Of a stretch of 6,071 nt of DNA, positions 1-6,071 are shown piece after piece (positions within the stretch are counted from its first letter, which is position 1; every line of letters starts with the position of its first letter). A model generated the notes under the pieces. The model searched no databases. It saw nothing but the letters and a program-made list of their open reading frames with translations, and was not told the origin of the DNA. The stretch spans positions 1 to 6,071 of the forward strand of contig JAJZCP010000106.1 in the NCBI GenBank assembly GCA_021846065.1, read 5' to 3'. This DNA is from Acidobacteriota bacterium. Its GTDB lineage: Bacteria > Acidobacteriota > Terriglobia > Terriglobales > Acidobacteriaceae. The position numbers and the translations under genes were made by a program.

Positions 1-318
1 ACCGAGAGGAATGCCAACCCCGACGTGATGTTTCTGGACGAGCCCTTTGGCGCGCTGGATTCCATTACCCGCATGGTGATGCGCAGTGAACTGCTGCAGA
101 TATGGCAAGCCGAGCGCAAGACGATTCTGTTTGTGACCCATGACATTGATGAGGCCGTGCAACTGGCTGACCGCGTCGTGGTGATGAGCGCGCGGCCCGG
201 CCGCATTCAGCAGATTGTGGATGTGGAAATGCCGCATCCCCGGGACATCAGCTCCGCGCGCTATCTTGAACTGCGCGACGGCATTCTTGGCCAGATTGGG
301 CTGGCGCACCGCATATGA
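1..318 (+). CDS. ABC importer ATPase, C-terminal part (5' end outside window)
   Basis: This is the C-terminal 105 residues of a nucleotide-binding subunit that would hydrolyse ATP on the cytoplasmic face to drive the permease encoded next. In the visible fragment (residue 1 at base 1), the Walker B segment with the D-loop covers residues 9-20 (VMFLDEPFGALD, catalytic Glu14). The H-loop follows at residues 46-48 (THD, His47), then the usual DEA and LADRVVVMSARPG stretches. Walker A and the LSGG signature lie upstream of the window. The PFGALD and MSARPG wording is typical of the NrtD/SsuB/TauB family, which serves nitrate, sulfonate and taurine-type importers. The stop codon overlaps the permease start (ATGA, 4 bp), so translation is probably coupled. 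The family is clear; the transported substrate is not. Confidence 0.93.
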   Translation, partial: TERNANPDVMFLDEPFGALDSITRMVMRSELLQIWQAERKTILFVTHDIDEAVQLADRVVVMSARPGRIQQIVDVEMPHPRDISSARYLELRDGILGQIGLAHRI

Positions 319-1097
319 ACCAGGCCGGCAGAATCCCCGTCATGGAGCGATGGCTGTGGCCGATTCTGGCGACGGCGATTTTTCTGCTGCTGTGGCATTT
401 TGCTGTGCTGTGGTCCGGGACGCGTATCTTTCCTTCGCCCAGTGAAGTGGAACTGGGGCTAAGCCAGCTTGCCCATCGCGGCGTACTGTATCGGGACATT
501 GTGGATTCGCTGCGGCGCGTTGCCATCGGCTATCTGGCGGCTGTCGGGGTGGGCATTCCTCTCGGTCTGCTGCTGGGCTGGTACCCGGCCGCCGAGCAAA
601 CGGTCAACCCGGCCATTCAGCTTCTGCGGCCGATCAGCCCGATTGCGTGGATTCCGGTGGCCATCCTGTTCTTTGGCGTAGGCGATGATGCAGCAATCTT
701 CCTCGTTTTTCTCGGAGCCTTTTTTCCGATCGTCATTACATGCGTGGATGCGGTGTCGAACGTTCCGTTGATCTACCGCCGCGCGGGCAGTAACTTTGGC
801 CTTACGCCGCCGCAGGTGCTGGCGCGTGTCGTATTTCCCGCTGCGCTGCCGCAAATCCTGGTTGGACTTCGCATTGCGCTGGGCATTGGCTGGCTGGTGG
901 TGGTGGCTGGTGAGATGATCGCGGTCAATTCGGGGCTGGGCTTTTTGATCATCGATTCGCGGAACTCCGGCAAACGCTATGACCTGGTGGTGGGAGCTAT
1001 GCTGCTGATTGGGGTCATCGGTCTGGCGCTGGATGCTATCTTTCGCCGCCTCGAAACTATCAAGCCCGTCCGCTGGGGGTTCCGCAATGAGTCATAA
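315..1097 (+). CDS. ABC importer inner-membrane permease, SsuC/NrtB/TauC type
   Basis: A 260-residue integral membrane subunit, a normal length for this family, that would form the transport channel as a homodimer. Hydrophobic segments are visible at about residues 14-34, 69-90, 108-142 (probably two helices), 180-200 and 224-243. The stretch RPISPIAWIPVAILFFGVGD (residues 105-124) matches the conserved core of sulfonate/nitrate permeases. The EAA coupling loop that contacts the ATPase lies at about 155-180 (RRAGSNFGLTPPQVLARVVF, then PAALP), followed by GLRIALGIGWLVVVAGEM. The start at 315 is chosen because it overlaps the ATPase stop; ATG at 342 is a possible alternative that would shorten the cytoplasmic tail by nine residues. 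The 3' end overlaps the binding-protein gene by 11 bp. The substrate cannot be told from the permease. Confidence 0.93.
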   Translation: MNQAGRIPVMERWLWPILATAIFLLLWHFAVLWSGTRIFPSPSEVELGLSQLAHRGVLYRDIVDSLRRVAIGYLAAVGVGIPLGLLLGWYPAAEQTVNPAIQLLRPISPIAWIPVAILFFGVGDDAAIFLVFLGAFFPIVITCVDAVSNVPLIYRRAGSNFGLTPPQVLARVVFPAALPQILVGLRIALGIGWLVVVAGEMIAVNSGLGFLIIDSRNSGKRYDLVVGAMLLIGVIGLALDAIFRRLETIKPVRWGFRNES

Positions 1098-2178
1098 TGC
1101 GCCGTCCGGTTTCCGCGCCTGGAGCCTGAAGAGCAAGATCATCATCATCGCGGTTGCGTGGCTGGTTGTGATCTCCGGCCTCCATAGCTGGCTGAACGTT
1201 AATTGGACGGCGGTATTGAACGACTACCTGCCGGCACAGAAGAGGAAGATCGTGGTCGGCTACATTCCGGTGACGTGTCAGCTGACCTGCCCGGTGACCG
1301 ACTACATCTCAAAATATTCTGATAGCGGCGAAACGTACCTGCCGCGCATGTTTCAGGGCTTTCCGGAGTTGAAGGAAGCCATTATCGCGAACAAGATTCA
1401 GGCCGCTTTCATCGTGGCGCCCATGGCGATTGCGCTGGCGGCGCAGGGCGTGCCCATCAAGGTGGTGTATCTGGGGCATCGGAATGGCAGCGCCGTGGTC
1501 GTGCGCAAAGACGGCCCCATCCACAACTTCGGACAGCTTCGCGGCAAGACGATTGCTATTCCGAGCCGCTTCTCGGACGAACGGCTGCTGCTGTTCCGCG
1601 CCATGCAGGCCTACGGGATGCCGCCGGACTCCGTAAAGATGGTCGAGATGGCGCCGCCGGACGTATCGGGCGCGCTCGAAGCGGGCGCCATCGATGCTTT
1701 CGTGATGGGTGAACCGTTTCCGTCGCAGGCGGAGATGGGCGGCTATGGCCGCATCCTGTTTTATGCCGATAAATACTGGCCGAACTATATGTCGTGCATC
1801 CTGATTGCGCGCGAAGATCTGATCCAGAAGCGGCCGGAGGCGGTGCAGGTGCTGGTCGATGGCATTGCGCGCTCTGGCCTCTGGCTGGACAACAGCCGTC
1901 CGCATCGCGTCGACGCAGCCGACTTCGTTGGGCGCTACTACTACCACCAGAAGCCGGAGCTGCTGCGCTGGGCGCTGACAAAGCCCATGTCACGCATTCG
2001 CTACAACGCGCTCGAGCCGCAGAAAGCGGACTTCGATGAAGTGCGCGACATGATGCTGGCGACCGGCGTCTTGAAGAAGAAGATTCCATTCAGCGCATAT
2101 ACCGATCTGCGCTTCGCCGATCACGCCACCATCGCAACCCCATGGAAATATGAACCGGGCGATGCTGTCGCCCGATAG
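1087..2178 (+). CDS. NMT1/NrtA-like ABC substrate-binding protein, membrane-anchored, with a CxxxC motif
   Basis: A 363-residue periplasmic binding protein of the NMT1/NrtA/SsuA superfamily that should deliver ligand to the preceding permease. Residues 1-16 are polar and basic and residues 17-35 form one hydrophobic segment (KIIIIAVAWLVVISG). No lipobox cysteine follows and no clear signal peptidase site is visible, so it is probably an uncleaved N-terminal anchor. The binding domain starts near residue 54 (KIVVGYIPVT, the usual first strand). Family-typical stretches follow: NKIQAAFIVAPMAIALAAQGVPIKVV split over residues 102-127, LRGKTIAIP (151-159) and ALEAGAIDAFVMGEPFPSQA (196-215). Cys64 and Cys68 form a CxxxC where relatives usually have polar ligand-contact residues; Cys237 is the only other cysteine. 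The start at 1087 is preferred over upstream ATG 1009 because it has a G-rich ribosome site seven bases upstream and overlaps the permease by only 11 bp. The ligand is unknown. Confidence 0.88.
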   Translation: MSHNAPSGFRAWSLKSKIIIIAVAWLVVISGLHSWLNVNWTAVLNDYLPAQKRKIVVGYIPVTCQLTCPVTDYISKYSDSGETYLPRMFQGFPELKEAIIANKIQAAFIVAPMAIALAAQGVPIKVVYLGHRNGSAVVVRKDGPIHNFGQLRGKTIAIPSRFSDERLLLFRAMQAYGMPPDSVKMVEMAPPDVSGALEAGAIDAFVMGEPFPSQAEMGGYGRILFYADKYWPNYMSCILIAREDLIQKRPEAVQVLVDGIARSGLWLDNSRPHRVDAADFVGRYYYHQKPELLRWALTKPMSRIRYNALEPQKADFDEVRDMMLATGVLKKKIPFSAYTDLRFADHATIATPWKYEPGDAVAR

Positions 2179-2188
2179 ACCGATTGCT

Positions 2189-2192
2189 GGAG
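2189..2192 (+). promoter_or_regulatory. Ribosome binding site (GGAG) for the HMA-domain gene
   Basis: GGAG lies eight bases before the ATG at 2201. It favours that start over ATG 2150, which would lie inside the preceding gene and place 17 extra residues before the twin-arginine motif. Confidence 0.6.
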
Positions 2193-2200
2193 CCCAAGCC

Positions 2201-2518
2201 ATGATTCGCCGTCAATTTCTTAAGCTTGCCTCGCTCGCCGGCGCTACCGGCCTTGCTTCCTTCGGCGCCGTTGAGGCGCTGCGCGTTGAGCCAGCGGCCG
2301 CGTCCGACACGAGGCTTCGCACCGTGCAGTGGCAGGTTCACGGCTTTACCTGCATCACCTGCGCGGTAGGACTGGAGACAATGCTCGGACGCATGCCCGG
2401 CGTCGCTTCCGTTCACGCTACGTATCCGCAGGGCGTGGTGCAGATTGCATACGATCCGGCGCAGGCCAGCGAAGACACGCTGCGGGCAGCCATCAGCGAT
2501 CTCGGCTTCCGCGTGTAA
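2201..2518 (+). CDS. Exported heavy-metal-associated (HMA) domain protein with Tat-like signal
   Basis: A 105-residue protein. Residues 1-35 look like a twin-arginine signal: RRQFLK at residues 3-8, a hydrophobic stretch LASLAGATGLASFGAV (9-24), then a possible cleavage site around AAAS (32-35). Residues 40-105 form an HMA-like fold with the metal-binding motif GFTCITC (Cys51 and Cys54), followed by GLETMLGRMPGVASVHATYP and a closing ISDLGFRV, as in MerP- and CopZ-type domains. Such domains bind soft metals such as Cu(I), Hg(II) or Zn(II) through the two cysteines; which metal applies here cannot be read. The gene lies 22 bp after the binding-protein gene on the same strand, so it is probably co-transcribed with the importer. 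It could act as a periplasmic metal carrier for that importer, which is an inference. No MerT, P-type ATPase or Cop partner is present in the window. Confidence 0.85.
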   Translation: MIRRQFLKLASLAGATGLASFGAVEALRVEPAAASDTRLRTVQWQVHGFTCITCAVGLETMLGRMPGVASVHATYPQGVVQIAYDPAQASEDTLRAAISDLGFRV

Positions 2519-2540
2519 GGCGGCGCTTCTCCCTCGTCAC

Positions 2541-2559
2541 GGCGAAGCTGATCTTCGCC
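2541..2559 (+). other. Perfect 7-bp hairpin in the HMA-DUF169 intercistronic gap
   Basis: GGCGAAG (2541-2547) and CTTCGCC (2553-2559) are exact inverted repeats around a five-base loop, CTGAT. The hairpin sits in the 76-bp gap between the two genes. No run of T follows, so it does not look like an intrinsic terminator. It could stabilise the upstream mRNA, cause partial attenuation, or serve as an operator half-site pair. The rest of the gap shows only the ribosome site of the next gene. Confidence 0.5.
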
Positions 2560-2580
2560 ATCCCTTGGTACGTCGATAGC

Positions 2581-2587
2581 AGAGAGG
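2581..2587 (+). promoter_or_regulatory. Ribosome binding site (AGAGAGG) for the DUF169 gene
   Basis: A purine-rich AGAGAGG lies seven bases before GTG at 2595. It supports that GTG as the start rather than the later in-frame ATG at 2616. Confidence 0.6.
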
Positions 2588-2594
2588 CAAACCC

Positions 2595-3350
2595 GTGCAA
2601 TCCAATTGGGCGCAAATGGCCGCAACCCTCGAAACAAACCTGCAACTGGCGCAACCGGCCATTGCCGTTGCCTTCGTTGAAACGCCACCCGCCAACGTAC
2701 CCATGTATCCCGGCAAAGTCCCCGCCGGCTGCAGCTTCTGGCAGAAGGCTGCTGACGGAGCTTTTTGCACCTCGCCCGCGGATCACGCACTGTGCGCGGT
2801 CGGCAGCTTTACGCATAACTTCCCGCTGTCTGCGGCAGCGACCGGCGAGCTGCAGGAGTGCCTGACGATCTTCGACAGCCTGGGCTATGTCCAACCGGCC
2901 GACCTGCCGATGATTCCAGTGCTTGAGCGATGGCCAGAATATATCGTTTACGCGCCGCTGGCAGAAACACCGGTGCCGCCGGATGTCGTTCTGCTATTGA
3001 GCAATGCAGCCCAGGCACTGTTTGTGAGTGAAGCTGTGCAGCAGGTTGAGAAGCAGGTTCCGCCCGCCATGGGTCGGCCGGCATGTGCAGTAGTTTCGCA
3101 GGTGGCGAATACCGGGCAGGCTGCGCTAAGCCTGGGCTGTTGTGGCGCGCGCGCGTATGTTGCCACGTTTGCCCCGAGCCTTGTTCTCTCCGCGCTTCCG
3201 GGTGCGAATCTCGCGGCGTATGTGGAGCGCATCGGCGTGCTCGCGGCGGCCAATGCCACGCTGACAAAATTTCATCATCAGCGGGCCCGCCAGGTTGCCG
3301 AAGGAGCGGCTCCGACCGTGCAGCAGACGCTCACGGCGATCAGCGGGTAA
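2595..3350 (+). CDS. DUF169 family protein, cysteine-rich
   Basis: A 251-residue protein with a GTG start. It matches the DUF169 (COG2043) family pattern: an N-terminal helix followed by LAQPAIAVAFVETPPANVP (residues 18-36), YPGKVPAGCSFWQKA (38-52), a DHxxC box (Asp63, His64, Cys67), and a later LSLGCCGARAY (179-188). No biochemical role is established for the family that I can name. There is no signal peptide or membrane segment, so it is probably cytoplasmic. It has seven cysteines (46, 58, 67, 89, 164, 182, 183), including a CC pair in an otherwise conserved-looking patch, which would suit metal or cofactor binding. It follows the HMA gene by 76 bp on the same strand and is probably the last gene of the importer group, ending 21 bp before the convergent gamma-glutamyltransferase gene. 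Confidence 0.85.
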   Translation: MQSNWAQMAATLETNLQLAQPAIAVAFVETPPANVPMYPGKVPAGCSFWQKAADGAFCTSPADHALCAVGSFTHNFPLSAAATGELQECLTIFDSLGYVQPADLPMIPVLERWPEYIVYAPLAETPVPPDVVLLLSNAAQALFVSEAVQQVEKQVPPAMGRPACAVVSQVANTGQAALSLGCCGARAYVATFAPSLVLSALPGANLAAYVERIGVLAAANATLTKFHHQRARQVAEGAAPTVQQTLTAISG

Positions 3351-3389
3351 AGCGGCGGGAAGGCAAAAGTCTCAATACCCCGCGGCTTT
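3349..3389. terminator. Possible bidirectional terminator between convergent genes
   Basis: AAAGCGGCGGG (3349-3359) pairs with CCCGCGGCTTT (3379-3389) in ten of eleven positions, with one G-G mismatch (3354/3384) and a 19-base loop. On the plus strand the stem ends in TTTT (3387-3390); on the minus strand it ends in TTT then A. The structure takes in both stop-codon regions, including the last codons of the minus-strand gene. The long loop and short T runs make it a weak candidate. Confidence 0.4.
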
Positions 3390-5123
3390 TCCGAAGCTGT
3401 GCCGGTGATCATGGCCGCCTTCCAGTTCGCCGGTCTGCGGATTGACGGCGATGCATTCGGCGTCACTCCAGTACGGCCGATCCGCGGCGACCGTGTATCC
3501 CATGGCACGCAGGGCGGCTGCCGTGGGCGCTGGAAACCCGCGCTCCAGGTACAGCACGTCGGGCAGATATTGATGATGAAAGCGCGGCGCATCGACAGCT
3601 TGCTGGATGTTGAGGCCACCCTCCGCAACGCTGAGAAACACGTTCGCGACTGTGGTGGTGATGCGTGGGCCGCCCGGAGAGCCCAGCACCATGGCCAGCT
3701 TGCCGTTGCGCAACACGATCGTCGGCGTCATCGCTGACAGGGGGCGTTTGCGCGGTGCAATGGTATTGGCCGCCGCCTGGAGCAGGCCGTACATGTTGGG
3801 CGCTCCCGGTTTGGCCGTAAAATCGTCCATCTCGTCATTCAGCAGAAAGCCCAGACCGCGCACCGTGACGCCCGAGCCGAAGCCGTTATTGAGCGTGGTC
3901 GTCACCGAAACGGCGTTGCCCGCTGCATCCACGATCGAGTAGTGCGTGGTCTGGTTGGAGATGTGGTGCGGAGCCACTGGCGCGGGCGGCGGCGGCAGAA
4001 AGCCCGGCGGGCGGTGAAGCTCACTCGAAGGCGTGGCGCGGTCGGGCTGAATGCTGGCGCGCCACGCAGCGGCATATTGCAGGCTCAGCATCTGCCGCAC
4101 GGGAATCTGCGCAAAGTCCGGATCGCCGAGGTACTGCGCGCGGTCCATAAACGCACGGCGGAAGGCCTCGGTGACGAAGTGAACCTCTGACGGCGTGCGG
4201 TCGTGCATCGCACGCAGATCGTATGGCGCAAGAATGTTCAGCGTCTCCAGCAGGCCAATGCCGCCCGCGGAGGGCGGCGGTGCGCTCAGGATGGTGTAGC
4301 CGCGATAGCTGCCACGCAGTGGCATGCGGTCCTTCACGCGATATGAGGCCAGGTCTGGCGCGGTAATGAGACCGCCGCCAGTTTTTGACGCTGCGGCGAT
4401 CTGCCGGGCCATTCTGCCCGTATAGAATGACTCTGGATGGATTGCGATGCGCTGCAGGGTGAGCGCCAGTTCCGGCTGACGGAATCGCTCGCCGGGCTGG
4501 TAATAGCGGCCGTTGCGCTGGAAGATTCTTCGCGATTCGGGAAATTTGCCGAGCAGCGGATCATGCAGCTCCTGCGCCTCGGCAGGCAGCAGGACAAAGC
4601 CATCCCGGGCCAGATGGATCGCCGGCTGCATCACGCGGGCAACGCCCAGCTTGCCCCAGCGGCGCTCCGCCTCCACCATGCCGGCCACGGAGCCGGGCAC
4701 GCCGACGCTGCGCCAGCCAACGGTCGAGGCATCGGGGATCACGTTGCCGTGCGCGTCCAGATACATATTGGCTGTTGCGGCGCCCGGAGCCTCTTCGCGG
4801 TAGTCGAGGAAGTGAGCATCTCCGTTATGCATACGGATCAGCATGAAGCCGCCGCCGCCCAGATTGCCGGCTGCGGGATGCACGACGGCCAGCGCGAAGC
4901 CCACGGCCACGGCTGCGTCAATCGCATTGCCGCCTTCGCGCAGCACGGTAATGCCGGCGTCGGTGGCATTGTGCTCGATCGTCACCACCATGGCGTGGCG
5001 GGCCCGTACCGGCTGCTCCTGCAGATAGTCGAGGCCGGTGTTGGATGTCTGGGCAAAAGCGCTCGATGCGCCTGCAAAGGACAGCAGTGCGAACATCGCG
5101 CCGGCAACGCGGCGTCGGCTCAC
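3372..5123 (-). CDS. ggt: Exported gamma-glutamyltransferase (gamma-glutamyltranspeptidase)
   Basis: A 583-residue Ntn-hydrolase precursor that hydrolyses or transfers the gamma-glutamyl group of glutathione and related compounds, normally in the periplasm. Residues 1-24 form a Sec signal peptide (basic RRR, hydrophobic core, AFA then Gln25). The self-cleavage site precedes TTHYS, so the nucleophile is Thr392, equivalent to Thr391 of the E. coli enzyme. Other matching residues are Arg109, His394, Thr410, Asn412, Asp434, Tyr445 of the lid loop, Ser463, and Gly484/Gly485 in GSPGG. The second serine of the usual SS pair is Ala464. Just before the cleavage site the large subunit has a proline-rich run (372-384, [13 protein letters not shown]). 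The start is GTG, with AAAAGG seven bases upstream, and it overlaps the upstream hydrolase gene by 4 bp. Length and motifs indicate an intact gene. Peptide or acylase-type substrates other than glutathione are possible. Confidence 0.95.
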   Translation of the reverse strand: MSRRRVAGAMFALLSFAGASSAFAQTSNTGLDYLQEQPVRARHAMVVTIEHNATDAGITVLREGGNAIDAAVAVGFALAVVHPAAGNLGGGGFMLIRMHNGDAHFLDYREEAPGAATANMYLDAHGNVIPDASTVGWRSVGVPGSVAGMVEAERRWGKLGVARVMQPAIHLARDGFVLLPAEAQELHDPLLGKFPESRRIFQRNGRYYQPGERFRQPELALTLQRIAIHPESFYTGRMARQIAAASKTGGGLITAPDLASYRVKDRMPLRGSYRGYTILSAPPPSAGGIGLLETLNILAPYDLRAMHDRTPSEVHFVTEAFRRAFMDRAQYLGDPDFAQIPVRQMLSLQYAAAWRASIQPDRATPSSELHRPPGFLPPPPAPVAPHHISNQTTHYSIVDAAGNAVSVTTTLNNGFGSGVTVRGLGFLLNDEMDDFTAKPGAPNMYGLLQAAANTIAPRKRPLSAMTPTIVLRNGKLAMVLGSPGGPRITTTVANVFLSVAEGGLNIQQAVDAPRFHHQYLPDVLYLERGFPAPTAAALRAMGYTVAADRPYWSDAECIAVNPQTGELEGGHDHRHSFGKAAGY

Positions 5124-6071
5124 GGGCGCGCCTTTTCGACGGCCTGCATCATCTGCTGGATTTCCGGATTCGCCATAAAGCTCCTCCAGACCAGACCCGT
5201 GCGATGGTTCTCGATCATCACCACCTGGGGCGCTTGATTCAGCCCCATCGTAATCCCCGAGTACCAGTTCTGTTGCTGATTAAAAGCATCGCGGAATCCG
5301 TAGATGCTCCAGAGCTGCGCACCAAGGTCGCGGTAGTAATGCTTGAGCGCGAGCATGGAAGCATCCGGGGTGTAGGCGAAGGATGCGATGGCTCCGGTGG
5401 GTGCGAGCGTGCCATCGTCGGTGAGAAACGGCTTGTATTCGCGATAGCCGTGGGGCCCATCAACGGCGGTCAGACCCCACGCGTCGGCGCCATAGCCTTT
5501 CCAGTGGAACGGATTGGCCACGCTGTATGCCTGGCTGACACGGGCCTCATTGCGATTGTTGTTGAAGTAGTTGGCGTAGGGGTCCTGCCACTGGTGCGGA
5601 TCAAAACCCATGTAGGAGTACTGCGTGAAAAAGAGCGGTCCTGGCGTGCCCGGAATGTAATCCATCGGAATAGTAATTCCGTAGTAGGTGTGCGGCTTGC
5701 CATAGACGTGCGCCGGGCTCTGATTGATGTAGCCGCTGTAGTACAGGCTCGCCGGCACGGGATGCGTCGGCGAGGCGATGGCTTCGAGGTAAACGATCAT
5801 CACCTCGTTCCACCCCGTCAGCCGGTTGGCAATCTGGAAGGCATAGTCCGGCGACCAGTGCCAGTAGAGCGCGCGACGGCGCGGGGTCGCGCGGAACCAT
5901 TGCCAATCAATGCCATCCCAGAGCTGCGTGATCTGCTGATACAGTTGCTTGCCTGCGGGTCCATCGTTTTTGAAGTACTGCCGCGCGGCCAGCAGTCCTT
6001 CCATAAGAAATGAGGTCTCGACCGGGCACACGCTGCCGGTCTTCAGCATGTATGACAACGGCGCAGACCTG
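5120..6071 (-). CDS. Glycoamylase-like (GH144-related) glycoside hydrolase, N-terminal part outside window
   Basis: The C-terminal 316 residues of a protein of the 'glucoamylase family' (Pfam glycoamylase domain, COG5368), which overlaps GH144, a family with characterised beta-1,2-glucanases. The frame stays open to the window edge, so the start is not visible; TTG at 6058 is not taken as the start because homologous sequence ([16 protein letters not shown]) begins right after it and the family is longer. Numbering from the window edge, recognisable blocks are [10 protein letters not shown] (50-59), [11 protein letters not shown] (68-78), GWNE (86-89), AIASPTHP (97-104), [14 protein letters not shown] (145-158), DPYANYF (163-169), [18 protein letters not shown] (192-209), DGTLAPT (219-225), YGFRDAFN (257-264) and [11 protein letters not shown] (285-295). 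The many aromatic and acidic residues fit an (alpha/alpha)6-barrel sugar-binding cleft. Linkage specificity is not readable. It overlaps ggt by 4 bp and so probably forms an operon with it. Confidence 0.88.
   Translation of the reverse strand, partial: RSAPLSYMLKTGSVCPVETSFLMEGLLAARQYFKNDGPAGKQLYQQITQLWDGIDWQWFRATPRRRALYWHWSPDYAFQIANRLTGWNEVMIVYLEAIASPTHPVPASLYYSGYINQSPAHVYGKPHTYYGITIPMDYIPGTPGPLFFTQYSYMGFDPHQWQDPYANYFNNNRNEARVSQAYSVANPFHWKGYGADAWGLTAVDGPHGYREYKPFLTDDGTLAPTGAIASFAYTPDASMLALKHYYRDLGAQLWSIYGFRDAFNQQQNWYSGITMGLNQAPQVVMIENHRTGLVWRSFMANPEIQQMMQAVEKARP
5131..5136 (-). promoter_or_regulatory. Ribosome binding site (AAAAGG) for ggt
   Basis: On the minus strand AAAAGG lies seven bases before GTG at 5123, inside the end of the upstream gene. 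It supports the GTG start, which keeps the basic RRR of the signal peptide; the next in-frame ATG (codon 10) would lose it. Confidence 0.5.

Noticed and set aside
1009..1086. Upstream ATG 1009 as start of the binding protein
   Set aside because: It would overlap the permease by 89 bp and add 26 residues unlike any signal or anchor; the start at 1087 has better spacing and places the hydrophobic helix near the N-terminus.
1309..1947. Minus-strand open frame (212 codons) opposite the binding-protein gene
   Set aside because: Shadow of a recognised coding sequence; composition dominated by Arg, His and Ala, with no ribosome site or domain.
1..2178. Calling the importer a nitrate, sulfonate or taurine system (nrt, ssu, tau)
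   Set aside because: Only general family features are present; the CxxxC in the binding protein and the neighbouring genes do not support any of these substrates.
2201..2518. Naming the HMA gene merP or copZ
   Set aside because: The fold and CxxC agree, but there is no merT, merA, copA or regulator here, and the Tat-like signal does not match MerP. The metal cannot be assigned.
2541..2559. Intrinsic terminator after the HMA gene
   Set aside because: The stem is good but the bases after it (ATCCCTTGG) contain no T run.
4437..5237. Plus-strand open frame (266 codons) opposite ggt
   Set aside because: Antisense to the catalytically complete ggt and crossing into the neighbouring gene; low-complexity Ala/His/Gly translation with no family resemblance.
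5045..6013. Long plus-strand open frame (322 codons) opposite the glycoamylase-like gene
   Set aside because: It lies antisense to a clearly homologous coding sequence, its translation is rich in Arg, Val and His with no recognisable domain, and GC-rich codon bias explains open antisense frames.
1..6071. tRNA, rRNA, insertion sequence, CRISPR or integration sites
   Set aside because: Nearly all sequence is accounted for by six coding regions; no spaced direct repeats, transposase-like frame or tRNA-like cloverleaf was seen by eye.

Overview
This is a GC-rich, gene-dense window with short spacers. It holds two gene groups that converge near position 3360. The proteins look like those of a Gram-negative soil or environmental bacterium: an exported gamma-glutamyltransferase, a Tat-type signal, a glycoamylase-like (GH144-related) hydrolase, and a taurine/nitrate-type ABC importer beside a DUF169 gene. 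My best guess is Acidobacteriota (Terriglobia-like), but this is an inference from protein flavour and no taxonomic marker gene is present.

Plus-strand group (1-3350). The window opens inside the C-terminal half of an ABC ATPase (1-318). This overlaps by 4 bp a SsuC/NrtB/TauC-type permease (315-1097), which overlaps by 11 bp a membrane-anchored NMT1/NrtA-like substrate-binding protein (1087-2178). Close behind come a small protein with a Tat-like signal and a heavy-metal-associated (HMA, CxxC) domain (2201-2518) and a cysteine-rich DUF169 protein (2595-3350). The first three genes form an ordinary importer by architecture. The binding protein has an unusual CxxxC near the start of its ligand-binding domain, and the two genes that follow are cysteine-bearing proteins not expected in a sulfonate, nitrate or thiamine-precursor importer. 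The five genes look like one transcription unit. A perfect 7-bp hairpin lies between the HMA and DUF169 genes. This group is the best candidate in the window for an undescribed system: import or handling of a soft metal, or of a metal- or thiol-bearing compound. The substrate cannot be read from the sequence.

Minus-strand group (6071-3372). A glycoamylase-like hydrolase, truncated by the window edge (5120-6071), overlaps by 4 bp (GTGA) an exported gamma-glutamyltransferase (3372-5123) that starts with GTG. The catalytic threonine and most binding residues of the transferase can be recognised. Why a glucan hydrolase and a gamma-glutamyltransferase should be coupled is not obvious.

The two groups are separated by only 21 bp. 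That gap lies within an imperfect inverted repeat spanning both stop-codon regions, which could act as a weak bidirectional terminator. I saw no RNA gene, mobile element, CRISPR array or recognisable promoter. Promoters for both groups probably lie outside the window.
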